A stretch of 64,000 nt of DNA, from contig NZ_CP195158.1 of assembly GCF_051200825.1 (NCBI RefSeq), positions 248,001 to 312,000 of the forward strand. Direction: 5' to 3'. Of the stretch, positions 44,459 through 53,173 are shown in pieces. The translations under genes were made by a program, and so were the position numbers. Position 1 is the stretch's first letter, and the number at the start of each line of letters is the position of its first letter. Source of the DNA: Formosa sp030427735 (lineage in GTDB: Bacteria; Bacteroidota; Bacteroidia; Flavobacteriales; Flavobacteriaceae). Under the pieces are notes generated by a model. It was not told the DNA's origin. It worked only from the letters and a program-made list of their open reading frames with translations, and did no database searches.

Positions 44459-45174
44459 AAATTAAATGCGTTATAATCGACGATGAGTCTTTAGCTATTA
44501 AGGTTATAGAAGATCATTTAAAAAATTTCGACCATATAGAAGTGGTCGCTACTTTTACGAATCCACTTAAAGCGTATCCTATTTTAGAGCAGGAAAAAAT
44601 AGATGTTATTTTTTTAGATATAAACATGCCGCAACTCAGTGGCTTTGCCTTTGTAGAAAACCTAAGTTATAAACCATTAATTGTAATTACCACAGCATAT
44701 AGAGAGTATGCCGTAAAAAGTTTCGAGCTTAATGTTTTAGATTATCTTGTAAAACCCATACCGTTTAATAGGTTTTTAAAAACCATTAACAAGGTGTACC
44801 AACAAGTGTATATTAACAATGCCACAGCCGATTTAAATTTGCAACAAGAACCTCATATTTTTTTAAAGGTTAGCAAAAAACTAATAAAGGTTAATTTAAA
44901 CGATATTTTATACATAGAAAGCCTTAAAGATTATATAAAAGTAATTACCACCTTGGGCGATTATGTAGTGCATAAATCGTTAACAGCAATTTCTGAAGAG
45001 TTGCCACAATCTAATTTTTTACGTGTACACCGGTCGTACACCATTTCCATAAATAAAATAAAATCTGTAGAAGGTAATACCATAGAAATTGCCAACAGAA
45101 AAATACCAATAGGGCGGAATTATGTTAAAGTAACGCGCGAGCGTATTTTTAATAACGAAGACCTGCAAAACTAA
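44455..45174 (+). CDS. LytTR response regulator
   Basis: A 239-residue transcription factor. Receiver domain (1-120) with acidic pair Asp9-Asp10, phospho-acceptor Asp55 in FLDINMP, and Lys100 in YLVKP. LytTR DNA-binding domain (about 140-238) with FLKVSKKLIKVNLNDILYIESLKDYIKV and FLRVHRSYTISINKI...IPIGRNYV. Its ATG overlaps the kinase stop (ATGA), showing co-translation. The sugar MFS gene follows after 39 bases; it probably controls both arms of the GlcNAc locus. Confidence 0.95.
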   Translation: MKIKCVIIDDESLAIKVIEDHLKNFDHIEVVATFTNPLKAYPILEQEKIDVIFLDINMPQLSGFAFVENLSYKPLIVITTAYREYAVKSFELNVLDYLVKPIPFNRFLKTINKVYQQVYINNATADLNLQQEPHIFLKVSKKLIKVNLNDILYIESLKDYIKVITTLGDYVVHKSLTAISEELPQSNFLRVHRSYTISINKIKSVEGNTIEIANRKIPIGRNYVKVTRERIFNNEDLQN

Positions 45175-45213
45175 ACAAAACCACATTACTAATTTAACAA
45201 TCAATTTATTATC

Positions 45214-46557
45214 ATGTCTAAAACTGTTGAAGCTTACGCGGCACAGAAAAGCAATTCGCTTGTGCCTATATGTATTATTGCTGGATTATTTTTCATTTTC
45301 GGATTTGTAACATGGATTAACGGAGCGCTTATTCCTTTTATGAAAACCATTAACGAACTTACCGATGCCCAGTCGTATTTGGTAGCTTCGGCATCGTATA
45401 TTTCTTTTGTGGTTATGGCACTTCCAGCCTCTTATATTATAGGCAAAGTGGGATATAAAAAAGGCATGTCGTTAGGTTTAGCGATTATGGGAGTGGGGGC
45501 TTTGGTGTTTATTCCAGCAGCCGAAGCTAGAACATATACTTTGTTTTTAACGGGAATATTTATTCAAGGTTTAGGTATGACGTTGTTGCAAACAGCATCC
45601 AATCCGTATATCACAATTTTAGGGCCTATGAAAAGCGCCGCAAAGCGTATTGCAATTATGGGAATAGCAAACAAAGTGGCGGGTGCTTTAGGGTCTTTAA
45701 TTTTCGGCGCTATTTTGTTATCCGGAATAGATGGTATTCAGGAACAATTAGCGACGGTATCTTCAGAAGAAAAAACAGAATTGCTTAATAACATGGCCGA
45801 TAGTGTGGTTATGCCTTACATTATTATGGCTGTGGTGTTATTTATTCTAGCTATTTTAATTACAAAAGCACCGCTGCCACATGTAGAAGCAGAAGCTATT
45901 GAAGAAGATGTTACAGATGGTAATATACAAACCAAAAAAACAAGCATTTTTCAGTTTCCGCATTTATGGTTAGGGGTGTTAACTTTATTCCTGTATGTTG
46001 GGGTAGAAGTAATTGCGGGCGATACCATAATATCTTATGGCTTATCGTTAGGAATTCCTGGAGAAGAAGCAAAATCGTTTACGTTAATGACCTTAATGGC
46101 TATGGTGGCTACTTATGCTTTGGGAGTATTTTTAATACCAAAATATGTTAGTCAGGAGCTGGCCTTAAAAGCAAGTGCTATTTTAGGTGTTTTATTCTCT
46201 GTATGTATTTTATTTACTAACGGATTTACCTCGGTGCTTTTTGTTGCGGCATTAGGAATTTCTAATGCTTTGGTATGGCCCGCTATTTGGCCATTAGCTT
46301 TAAATGGTATGGGGAAATTTACTAAAACGGCTTCGGCCTTATTGGTTATGGCTATTTCTGGTGGCGCGATTATTCCACCACTTTATGGCGCATTAGTCGA
46401 TTCAAAGAAAGAAGAATTGTTAGTTCAAGGTGTAGAGCAGGCCACTGCCACAGCAACATCGGCAACCTCTGGGTACTGGATTTTAATACCGTGTTATGCG
46501 TTCATATTATTTTATGCCGTTTATGGTCATAAAATAGGATTAAGAAAATCGAAATAA
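45214..46557 (+). CDS. nagP: Sugar MFS transporter (FucP/NagP type)
   Basis: A 447-residue inner-membrane carrier with 12 predicted helices of the FHS/FucP sugar-proton symporter family. Typical pieces are FFIFGFVTWINGALIPFMKTINELTDAQSYLV near the start, ASNPYITILGP, and the WPLALNGMGKFTKTASALLVMAISGGAIIPPLYG stretch late in the protein. In the GlcNAc context it is probably the N-acetylglucosamine permease NagP; fucose or glucose are alternatives by family alone. Lies between the regulator and nagX with short gaps, so co-transcribed. Confidence 0.88.
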   Translation: MSKTVEAYAAQKSNSLVPICIIAGLFFIFGFVTWINGALIPFMKTINELTDAQSYLVASASYISFVVMALPASYIIGKVGYKKGMSLGLAIMGVGALVFIPAAEARTYTLFLTGIFIQGLGMTLLQTASNPYITILGPMKSAAKRIAIMGIANKVAGALGSLIFGAILLSGIDGIQEQLATVSSEEKTELLNNMADSVVMPYIIMAVVLFILAILITKAPLPHVEAEAIEEDVTDGNIQTKKTSIFQFPHLWLGVLTLFLYVGVEVIAGDTIISYGLSLGIPGEEAKSFTLMTLMAMVATYALGVFLIPKYVSQELALKASAILGVLFSVCILFTNGFTSVLFVAALGISNALVWPAIWPLALNGMGKFTKTASALLVMAISGGAIIPPLYGALVDSKKEELLVQGVEQATATATSATSGYWILIPCYAFILFYAVYGHKIGLRKSK

Positions 46558-46563
46558 TAGCTT

Positions 46564-47655
46564 ATGGCGCAACGTATTGAATCTGTTGACTTGCTTCGTG
46601 GCATTACCATTGCTGCTATGATTTTAGTTAATACACCAGGCGATTGGGGGAGTGTATATGCTCCTTTACTCCATGCCGATTGGCACGGCTTAACGCCTAC
46701 AGATTTAATCTTTCCGTTCTTTTTGTTTATTGTGGGCATCTCTATTTATTACGCTTATAAAAACAAGACGAAATCGAACGCGGTGTACAAAAAAATAGCG
46801 ATAAGAAGTTTGAAGCTAATAGCCTTGGGTTTATTCTTGAATGCATTTACACCTGTGCCTCCCTTTGTGGAATCTTTAGAAACAGTACGTCTTCCTGGTG
46901 TACTGCAACGTATAGGTATTGTGTTTTTTGTAACGGCTTGGTTATATCTTAATTTACATTGGCGTTATTTGGTTGTTGTCGTAATTTTTATTCTAATTGC
47001 TTATTGGTTGTTCTTAGGTTTTGTTCCGTTTTCAGACGGTACAATGCCAACGTTTGATAGAGCACCTAACAATTGGTCAAATTTTATAGATTTACAGATT
47101 TTAGGAAAACACATGTGGCAACCCGATTACGATCCCGAGGGCATAATGGGAACGTTTCCTGCTATTGCCACTTGTATTTTAGGGGTGCTAATTGGCAAAC
47201 TTTTAGATATGGATACCGTTAATAAAACAATTAAACTTTTAGCTGTTGGTTTTAGTTTTACGGTTTTAGGTTATTTGTGGCATCAAATTTATCCAATAAA
47301 TAAAGCACTTTGGAGTAGTAGTTTTGTGTTGGTAACAGCAGGTATTGGTACTGTAATTTTAGGTGTTATTTATTACATTGTAGATGTAAAACAAAAGCAT
47401 TTTGGAGCAATCTTTAAATATGCTGGTATGAATGCCATAACGGTTTATTTTCTGTCTAGTTTAATCAGTAAAATATTCTATACCATTCCTGTAGGTAGTG
47501 GTAATTCTATCCACGGTTGGCTGTATCAAACCTGCTTTGTGTTCAACGGTTTAGCATCTAAACTGTCATCGTTACTATATGCCTTAAGTGTTGTTTTATG
47601 CTACTTAATTTTGGGATATTATTTATACAGAAAACGAATCTTCATTAAAGTTTAA
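46564..47655 (+). CDS. nagX: NagX-like membrane acyltransferase (HGSNAT/DUF5009 family)
   Basis: A 363-residue membrane protein with about ten helices. The start RIESVDLLRGITIAAMILVNTPGDW and the LLHADWHGLTPTDLIFPFFLFIVGIS segment are those of the heparan-alpha-glucosaminide N-acetyltransferase-like family, which passes acetyl groups across a membrane onto glucosamine. In bacterial GlcNAc clusters this protein is called NagX; its exact role is not settled. Starts 6 bases after the MFS gene and is the last gene of the plus-strand arm. Confidence 0.87.
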   Translation: MAQRIESVDLLRGITIAAMILVNTPGDWGSVYAPLLHADWHGLTPTDLIFPFFLFIVGISIYYAYKNKTKSNAVYKKIAIRSLKLIALGLFLNAFTPVPPFVESLETVRLPGVLQRIGIVFFVTAWLYLNLHWRYLVVVVIFILIAYWLFLGFVPFSDGTMPTFDRAPNNWSNFIDLQILGKHMWQPDYDPEGIMGTFPAIATCILGVLIGKLLDMDTVNKTIKLLAVGFSFTVLGYLWHQIYPINKALWSSSFVLVTAGIGTVILGVIYYIVDVKQKHFGAIFKYAGMNAITVYFLSSLISKIFYTIPVGSGNSIHGWLYQTCFVFNGLASKLSSLLYALSVVLCYLILGYYLYRKRIFIKV

Positions 47656-47685
47656 CAGCTTAAAGCATTTCAATTTTTTATAACA

Positions 47686-47708
47686 TACATGAAAATGATG
47701 TACCTTTA
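47686..47708 (+). promoter_or_regulatory. Possible damage-response operator and -7 box before umuC
   Basis: TACAT-N7-ATGTA (47686-47702) is a perfect 5-bp inverted repeat that overlaps TACCTTTA (47701-47708), one base off the -7 consensus, 6 bases before the umuC start. A LexA-like site would fit the genes, but the half-sites are short. Confidence 0.35.
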
Positions 47709-47713
47709 TCACC

Positions 47714-48970
47714 ATGTATGCGCTTGTAGATTGTAATAATTTTTATGCTTCTTGCGAACGGGTTTTTAACCCTAATTTAAGAGGTAAACCCATTGCCATT
47801 TTATCTAATAACGATGGCTGTGTAATCTCGCGTAGTGATGAAGCGAAACGATTGGGGTTGCCTATGGGGGCTCCAGCTTTTAAATACGAGCAATTTTTTA
47901 AAGCTAATACTATAAAAGTTTTTTCTTCTAATTATCCGTTGTATGGCGATATGAGCAGTCGGGTAATGCGCATTTTAGAACAATTTACGCCAGATGTTGA
48001 GGTGTATAGCATAGACGAAGCGTTTTTAGAATTTAAAGGATTTAGAAACGTCGATTTTAATGAATACGGTTCGACTATTAGAACGCGAATTTTAAAATGG
48101 ACAGGTATTCCTACCTGTGTTGGTATAGCGCCAACAAAAGCGTTGTCTAAAGTCGCTAATAAAATAGCTAGAAAGTTCCCAGAGCAAACAAAGGGTGTGT
48201 TTGTAATAGATTCTGAGGCGTCTCGAATCAAAGCGTTAAAGTGGATGAAAATAGAGGATGTTTGGGGTATAGGCCGAAGATTAGCCAAACGTTTACAAGC
48301 AAAACGCTGCAAAACGGCTTACGATTTTACACAACTTTCAGATGCTGTTATTAGAAAGGAATTTTCTATTACCGAATGGAAATTAAAACAAGACCTCTTA
48401 GGGCGGGCCACGTTAAAATTGGAAGAGCGGGTTCCTAAAAAAGCTATTGCGACTACAAGGAGTTTTGAAGGCACTATATCTAATTGTAACGATATTACAG
48501 AACGCATTTCTACATTTGCAAGTAGTTGTGCCGAGAAGCTAAGAAAACAAGGCAGCCGTTGCCATATGATTGTTTTGCATTTAAGCAGCGACAGGCACAA
48601 AGTAAGCGATGCTCAAGAGTATGCTAAAAAAATTATAGCTTTACCTTTTCCTACTAATTCCACCTTACTTATTTGTGCCCAGGCGGCAGCTGCTGCAAAA
48701 CAAATGTTTAAAACGGGTATAAAATATAAACGTGCAGGGGTAATAGTTACTGGTTTAGTAGATAACGATGCGTTTCAACTAAATTTATTCGATGTAGAAA
48801 ACCCGAAACACAAACCTTTAATGGATACAATAGATACGTTGAATTCTAAATATAAAGGCTATAAGATTAAATTGGGAAACCAAGATTTAGAACGTACATG
48901 GAAAATGAAACAAGAGCGATTATCGCCACGTTATACCACAAATATTAACGATATTATTATTGTAAAATGA
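47714..48970 (+). CDS. umuC: Y-family DNA polymerase V catalytic subunit
   Basis: A 418-residue error-prone translesion polymerase. Catalytic acidic residues are Asp6 in LVDCNNFYASCERVF and Asp101-Glu102 in YSIDEAF. Further signature pieces are SNNDGCVISRS (31-41), GIPTCVGIAPTKALSKVANKIAR, the helix-hairpin-helix region VWGIGRRLAKRL, and the UmuC-specific C-terminal part with LLGRATLKLEERVPKKAI. The length is that of UmuC rather than DinB. Its stop overlaps the umuD start (ATGA). Gene order umuC-umuD is the reverse of the enterobacterial umuDC. Confidence 0.94.
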   Translation: MYALVDCNNFYASCERVFNPNLRGKPIAILSNNDGCVISRSDEAKRLGLPMGAPAFKYEQFFKANTIKVFSSNYPLYGDMSSRVMRILEQFTPDVEVYSIDEAFLEFKGFRNVDFNEYGSTIRTRILKWTGIPTCVGIAPTKALSKVANKIARKFPEQTKGVFVIDSEASRIKALKWMKIEDVWGIGRRLAKRLQAKRCKTAYDFTQLSDAVIRKEFSITEWKLKQDLLGRATLKLEERVPKKAIATTRSFEGTISNCNDITERISTFASSCAEKLRKQGSRCHMIVLHLSSDRHKVSDAQEYAKKIIALPFPTNSTLLICAQAAAAAKQMFKTGIKYKRAGVIVTGLVDNDAFQLNLFDVENPKHKPLMDTIDTLNSKYKGYKIKLGNQDLERTWKMKQERLSPRYTTNINDIIIVK

Positions 48971-49407
48971 TGTTACATAAAACACCAAAATTAACGTTTT
49001 TTACGCCAGAAGTAGTTCCCGATTCTGGGGCTGTTTTTGTAGATTCTGGTATTTCTGCCGGGTTTCCTTCGCCTGCAGACGATTTTAAGGAAGAACGCTT
49101 GTCGTTAGATGAAGAACTGGTAAAAAACAGAGAGGCTACTTTTTTTGCACGTGTAAGCGGGCAAAGTATGATAGGCGCAGGTTTAGATGATAACGATTTA
49201 CTGGTAATCGATAGAAGTTTAGAAGCTACACACAATAAAATTGCCGTTTGTTTTTTAGATGGTGAATTTACGGTAAAACGATTAAAGGTTGAAGGTAGTG
49301 ACATTTGGTTGTTACCAGAAAACCCAAAGTACGACCCAATACAAATAACCGAGGCTAACGATTTTGTTATTTGGGGTATTGTAACCAATGTTATAAAACG
49401 GGTGTAG
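48967..49407 (+). CDS. umuD: UmuD-like S24 self-cleaving protease
   Basis: A 146-residue LexA-fold protein. The self-cleavage site is Ala31-Gly32 in ISAGFPSPADDF, the catalytic Ser67 lies in SGQSM and the general-base Lys104 in GEFTVKRL; the 37-residue spacing between Ser and Lys equals that of E. coli UmuD. RecA-promoted cleavage would give UmuD' that activates UmuC. There is no DNA-binding domain, so it is not LexA itself. Two in-frame ATGs adjoin at 48967 and 48970; the first overlaps the umuC stop. Confidence 0.93.
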   Translation: MMLHKTPKLTFFTPEVVPDSGAVFVDSGISAGFPSPADDFKEERLSLDEELVKNREATFFARVSGQSMIGAGLDDNDLLVIDRSLEATHNKIAVCFLDGEFTVKRLKVEGSDIWLLPENPKYDPIQITEANDFVIWGIVTNVIKRV

Positions 49408-49431
49408 CAAGATGTTTACAGTATAAAATAT

Positions 49432-49465
49432 AAAAGCCGCAAAATGATTATTTTGCGGCTTTTTG
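49432..49465. terminator. Bidirectional terminator between umuD and atpC
   Basis: AAAAGCCGCAAAAT (49432-49445) pairs perfectly with ATTTTGCGGCTTTT (49450-49463) with a 4-base loop; A's on the left and T's on the right serve both convergent genes. Confidence 0.92.
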
Positions 49466-49484
49466 TATGGTAGAAATAAAATAA

Positions 49485-49778
49485 TTAATCGGCTAAGATG
49501 ATTATTTTATTGTCTTTTAATTCTAATGTCCCAGATTTTATATTTAAAGTTAAAATTTTGCTGTCGGACACATGAGGTGCTACCTCTGGATGTAATTTGT
49601 CGTATTCTAAGTGGTTTTGTGTATGCACTTTAATCTTTACAGTACCAGCGGTTAATAACGAAACTATAGCGGCGTGGTTGTTAAGCATTTCAAACTCTCC
49701 ATCTACACCTGGTACAGTAACAGCATCTACTTCCGAGCTAAACAAAGTGGCTTCTGGCGATACAATTTCTAAATACAT
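49485..49778 (-). CDS. atpC: ATP synthase F1 epsilon subunit
   Basis: A 97-residue protein that forms part of the rotor stalk of F1. It matches only the N-terminal beta-sandwich of epsilon (MYLEIVSPEATLFSSEVDAVTVPGVDGEFEMLNNHAAIVSLLTAG); the C-terminal two-helix inhibitory domain found in E. coli is missing, as in other short epsilon subunits of this phylum. Without these helices this subunit should not block ATP hydrolysis in the usual way. Second gene after atpD, 91 bases downstream. Confidence 0.94.
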   Translation of the reverse strand: MYLEIVSPEATLFSSEVDAVTVPGVDGEFEMLNNHAAIVSLLTAGTVKIKVHTQNHLEYDKLHPEVAPHVSDSKILTLNIKSGTLELKDNKIIILAD

Positions 49779-49787
49779 ATTTTTTAA

Positions 49788-49808
49788 AATTAAGAATTAA
49801 GAATTAAG
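49788..49808. repeat. Three tandem AATTAAG units
   Basis: Three exact 7-base copies in the gap between atpD and atpC, followed by a related A/T-rich stretch that ends TAATTCTGAATT (about 49855-49866), nearly the reverse complement. Such AATTAAGAATT strings recur in flavobacterial intergenic DNA. Confidence 0.7.
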
Positions 49809-49869
49809 AAGTCGGAATTAAAGAGGGTCGTCTATTCATCATAACTCTTCATTCATAATTCTGAATTAT

Positions 49870-51378
49870 TTACGCGTCTGCAAGCATTTTTTCTCCAGCT
49901 TCGATAGCTTCTTCAATAGAACCTTTAAGGTTAAATGCAGCTTCTGGTAAGTGATCTAATTCACCATCCATAATCATGTTAAACCCTTTAATGGTTTCTT
50001 TAATGTCTACTAACACTCCAGGAATACCTGTAAACTGCTCTGCTACGTGGAATGGCTGAGATAAGAAACGTTGTACACGTCTAGCTCTACCTACAGCTAA
50101 TTTATCTTCTTCAGATAATTCCTCCATACCAAGAATAGCAATAATATCTTGTAATTCTTTGTAACGTTGTAATAACTCTTTTACGCGTTGCGCACAGTCG
50201 TAGTGCTCTTTTCCTAAAATTTCTTTAGTAAGAATTCTAGATGTAGAATCTAACGGATCTACCGCTGGATAAATACCTAATTCAGCAATTTTACGAGATA
50301 ATACGGTAGTAGCATCTAAGTGAGCAAATGTTGTTGCAGGAGCCGGGTCTGTTAAGTCATCCGCAGGTACGTAAACCGCTTGTACAGATGTAATAGATCC
50401 TGTTTTTGTAGATGTAATACGCTCTTGCATTGCACCCATTTCTGTGGCTAATGTTGGTTGGTAACCTACCGCAGATGGCATACGACCTAAAAGTGCCGAT
50501 ACCTCAGAACCTGCTTGTGTAAAACGGAAAATGTTATCTACAAAGAAAAGTACGTCTTTTCCTTGTCCGTCACCAGCACCATCACGAAAATATTCTGCAA
50601 TAGATAAACCAGATAAGGCCACACGAGCACGAGCTCCAGGTGGTTCGTTCATCTGTCCGAATACGAAAGTTGCTTTAGAGTCTTTCATGATGTTTTTATC
50701 TACTTTAGATAAATCCCATCCGCCAGCTTCCATAGAATGCATAAAGTCATCACCGTATTTAATAATACCAGACTCTAACATTTCTCTTAAAAGGTCGTTT
50801 CCTTCACGAGTTCTTTCACCTACACCAGCAAATACTGATAAACCACCGTGACCTTTAGCAATGTTGTTAATTAATTCCTGAATTAATACCGTTTTACCTA
50901 CACCGGCACCACCAAATAATCCAATTTTACCTCCTTTTGCATAAGGCTCAATAAGGTCGATTACTTTAATACCTGTAAATAAAACTTCTGTAGATGTAGA
51001 TAAATCTTCAAATTTAGGTGCTTGTCTGTGAATTGGTAAACCAGCATCACCAGTTTTAGGTAAGTTTCCTAAACCATCGATAGCATCTCCAATTACATTA
51101 AATAAACGTCCGTATACATTATCTCCAATTGGTATTTGGATAGGTGCACCAGTAGCAACCACTTCTGTACCTCTGCTTAAACCATCCGAAGAGTCCATCG
51201 CGATAGTACGTACTGTATCTTCTCCAATATGAGACTGTACTTCTAGTACTAAAAGTGAACCATCTGGTCGTTTAATTTCTAATGAATCGTAAATTTTTGG
51301 AAGTTCGCCTTCTTTTTCGAATACCACATCGATAACTGGACCAACTATTTGTGCAACTTTACCTGTAACTTTTGACAT
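49870..51378 (-). CDS. atpD: ATP synthase F1 beta subunit
   Basis: A 502-residue catalytic subunit that makes ATP from ADP and phosphate. P-loop GGAGVGKT at 156-163, GERTREGNDL with the catalytic glutamate after the P-loop, the DELSEED-type segment as EELSEED in GMEELSEEDKLAVGRAR, and PSAVGYQPTLATEMG. A complete, highly conserved protein. Paired with atpC only; no other ATP synthase gene is in the window, the usual split of this phylum. The 166 bases upstream should hold its promoter. Confidence 0.98.
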   Translation of the reverse strand: MSKVTGKVAQIVGPVIDVVFEKEGELPKIYDSLEIKRPDGSLLVLEVQSHIGEDTVRTIAMDSSDGLSRGTEVVATGAPIQIPIGDNVYGRLFNVIGDAIDGLGNLPKTGDAGLPIHRQAPKFEDLSTSTEVLFTGIKVIDLIEPYAKGGKIGLFGGAGVGKTVLIQELINNIAKGHGGLSVFAGVGERTREGNDLLREMLESGIIKYGDDFMHSMEAGGWDLSKVDKNIMKDSKATFVFGQMNEPPGARARVALSGLSIAEYFRDGAGDGQGKDVLFFVDNIFRFTQAGSEVSALLGRMPSAVGYQPTLATEMGAMQERITSTKTGSITSVQAVYVPADDLTDPAPATTFAHLDATTVLSRKIAELGIYPAVDPLDSTSRILTKEILGKEHYDCAQRVKELLQRYKELQDIIAILGMEELSEEDKLAVGRARRVQRFLSQPFHVAEQFTGIPGVLVDIKETIKGFNMIMDGELDHLPEAAFNLKGSIEEAIEAGEKMLADA

Positions 51379-51495
51379 TACCTATCTGTTTATTGTTTTG
51401 CTTTAAATTTTCACGAAAAAGTTTATTTTTTCGCGCTGCAAAGATAGAAGATTAAATTTAAAATAAAATATGTTTTTTAGCTTTTTTGCTATATG

Positions 51496-51526
51496 AAAAA
51501 CGCCCTCAAAAGGAAGGCGTTTTTTT
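51496..51526 (-). terminator. Terminator of the TonB receptor-SGNH operon
   Basis: AAAAACGCC (51496-51504) pairs with GGCGTTTTT (51516-51524); read on the minus strand the stem ends in a T-run. Starts about 20 bases after the SGNH gene stop. Confidence 0.8.
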
Positions 51527-51544
51527 TGGGTTTTAAAATATAAT

Positions 51545-53161
51545 TTATTGAAGCGTAGGAGAATAGTTTGTTGGGTAATCTCCTAGCTTTACCAAGTTGC
51601 CAGAGGCTTCAAAATTCGATTGGTATGTGGCATCTATGGCTTTCATAAATTCGTTTGCCATTAATGCATAACCTCTAGAGGTAAGGTGTACTCCATCTAA
51701 AGAAAAAGCACCCCCAGTAACCAATTGGGTGTTAAAAATAAAATCGTCGGCACCATAGCCTGCAGGGCTTGCTACTTGTTGTAAAATCCAATTAGCATCT
51801 ACAAAAGCTAAGTTTGCTTGGTCTGCAGTTGCTTTTATGGTTGTGTTAAACTGTTGGGTAGCTGTTTTAACTTCTTGTTGTTCAGTAGGAATTAGTACCC
51901 ATTTGTCTTCTAAAGGTAGTGTAATGCCTTCTGCCGAAAATTGATACGCAACAGCTTCTGGTAAACCCTGACTTATAAGCGCGTTGGCAATGGTTGTGTT
52001 TACAGTGCCTATTACAGCACTACTCGGCAATACAAACAGGTCGTTTTCGTTGGCTTGTCTAGCTTGTCCGTAGGTGCTTCCTAGTAAAGGTGCTACTATA
52101 GGTGCCGCTGCTGCTGGTAATCCCATTTGCTCTAAAAACGCAGGAAAAGTAGGGCTAGCAAGTAAAGCACCTGTAATTTGATTGGATAAATCGGTTAAGC
52201 TTTCGTCTTTTATAACGACTGCGCTAGCGTCGGTTGTTGAAAATACAATGTTGCGATCGGAAGCACCTAAAGCTGTAAAAATTTGATTTAAAGCGCCATA
52301 AACCATGTTCAGTGTTGGTATTTGTGAAGCAAAATCTGGATTTGTAGGATCTAAAGGATTATAAGGAACCGTTGTAAAATGCGCAATGCTGGTTACGTCT
52401 GGAATATTCGCAACCACACCTTTTGCACCAGCAGAAGTTAACGTGTTAACTAACGTCGAGTAAGCATAATCGAAAGTGGTTTTTTCGGTAATAGGGTTGC
52501 TATTATCGCCACCAGAAAGTGCGTAGCCTAACACATCGTTATTGCCAATCCACAGCGAAAAGAACGTTGGGTTTTGTGCCATTGCCAATTCTAAAACAGA
52601 AGCATCAGGCGTACTGCCAGTCATTCTTATAAAATATGGGTTGGCAAGACCAGCGGATAGATTTCCGATGTTTCCATAACCATTGGCTAATAAGTGGAAA
52701 CTTTTCGCCCCTGGAACGCCTAAATTATTAAAAGGTCCTGTTGGATTATTTGCTGCAATATCTGTAGTAACGGTTACAGGTCCAATAACAGATTCCAAAG
52801 CTACGGGCGCTCCTCCTGTGGTTACTAACCTAGGATTGAAACCAGGAAGTCTATTTCCTGCAAGCGCTAATCCACCATAGTTATCATTCATTAGAGGTTG
52901 ATTAAAATCTGCCCCGCCTAATAGTAGAAATTTTTGTGATAATATGTTAGGGAACGAATTGTTTTGTGCCGCAATAAACAAGGCATTGTCTGTATACCCA
53001 GAAGTAAGCGAATTCCCTAAAGCCACGTAGGTAGAAAAATCGGCAGTACCAGTGGTTAAATCGGGAAGCGTGTTTGTGTTTTCGGAAGCATTATCATCGT
53101 CGTTACTACAGGATGCAAAACTTAATGCTAATGTTGCTAACCATATATATTTTAATTTCAT
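51545..53161 (-). CDS. SGNH/GDSL-family lipoprotein hydrolase
   Basis: A 538-residue exported lipoprotein (lipobox Cys18 in SFASC, then an acidic linker). The SGNH hydrolase blocks are visible: block I YVALGNSLTSG with Ser51 (GNSL in place of GDSL), block III IGNNDVLGY near 207-215 with the conserved Asn, and block V DGVHLTSRGYALMANEF near 490 with the Asp-x-x-His pair. An inserted region (about 220-440) makes it larger than most. It likely cleaves an ester on the cell surface or in the periplasm. It follows a TonB receptor gene by 12 bases, so it probably works on what that receptor imports. Confidence 0.87.
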   Translation of the reverse strand: MKLKYIWLATLALSFASCSNDDDNASENTNTLPDLTTGTADFSTYVALGNSLTSGYTDNALFIAAQNNSFPNILSQKFLLLGGADFNQPLMNDNYGGLALAGNRLPGFNPRLVTTGGAPVALESVIGPVTVTTDIAANNPTGPFNNLGVPGAKSFHLLANGYGNIGNLSAGLANPYFIRMTGSTPDASVLELAMAQNPTFFSLWIGNNDVLGYALSGGDNSNPITEKTTFDYAYSTLVNTLTSAGAKGVVANIPDVTSIAHFTTVPYNPLDPTNPDFASQIPTLNMVYGALNQIFTALGASDRNIVFSTTDASAVVIKDESLTDLSNQITGALLASPTFPAFLEQMGLPAAAAPIVAPLLGSTYGQARQANENDLFVLPSSAVIGTVNTTIANALISQGLPEAVAYQFSAEGITLPLEDKWVLIPTEQQEVKTATQQFNTTIKATADQANLAFVDANWILQQVASPAGYGADDFIFNTQLVTGGAFSLDGVHLTSRGYALMANEFMKAIDATYQSNFEASGNLVKLGDYPTNYSPTLQ

Positions 53162-53173
53162 AAGTGATTTGAA

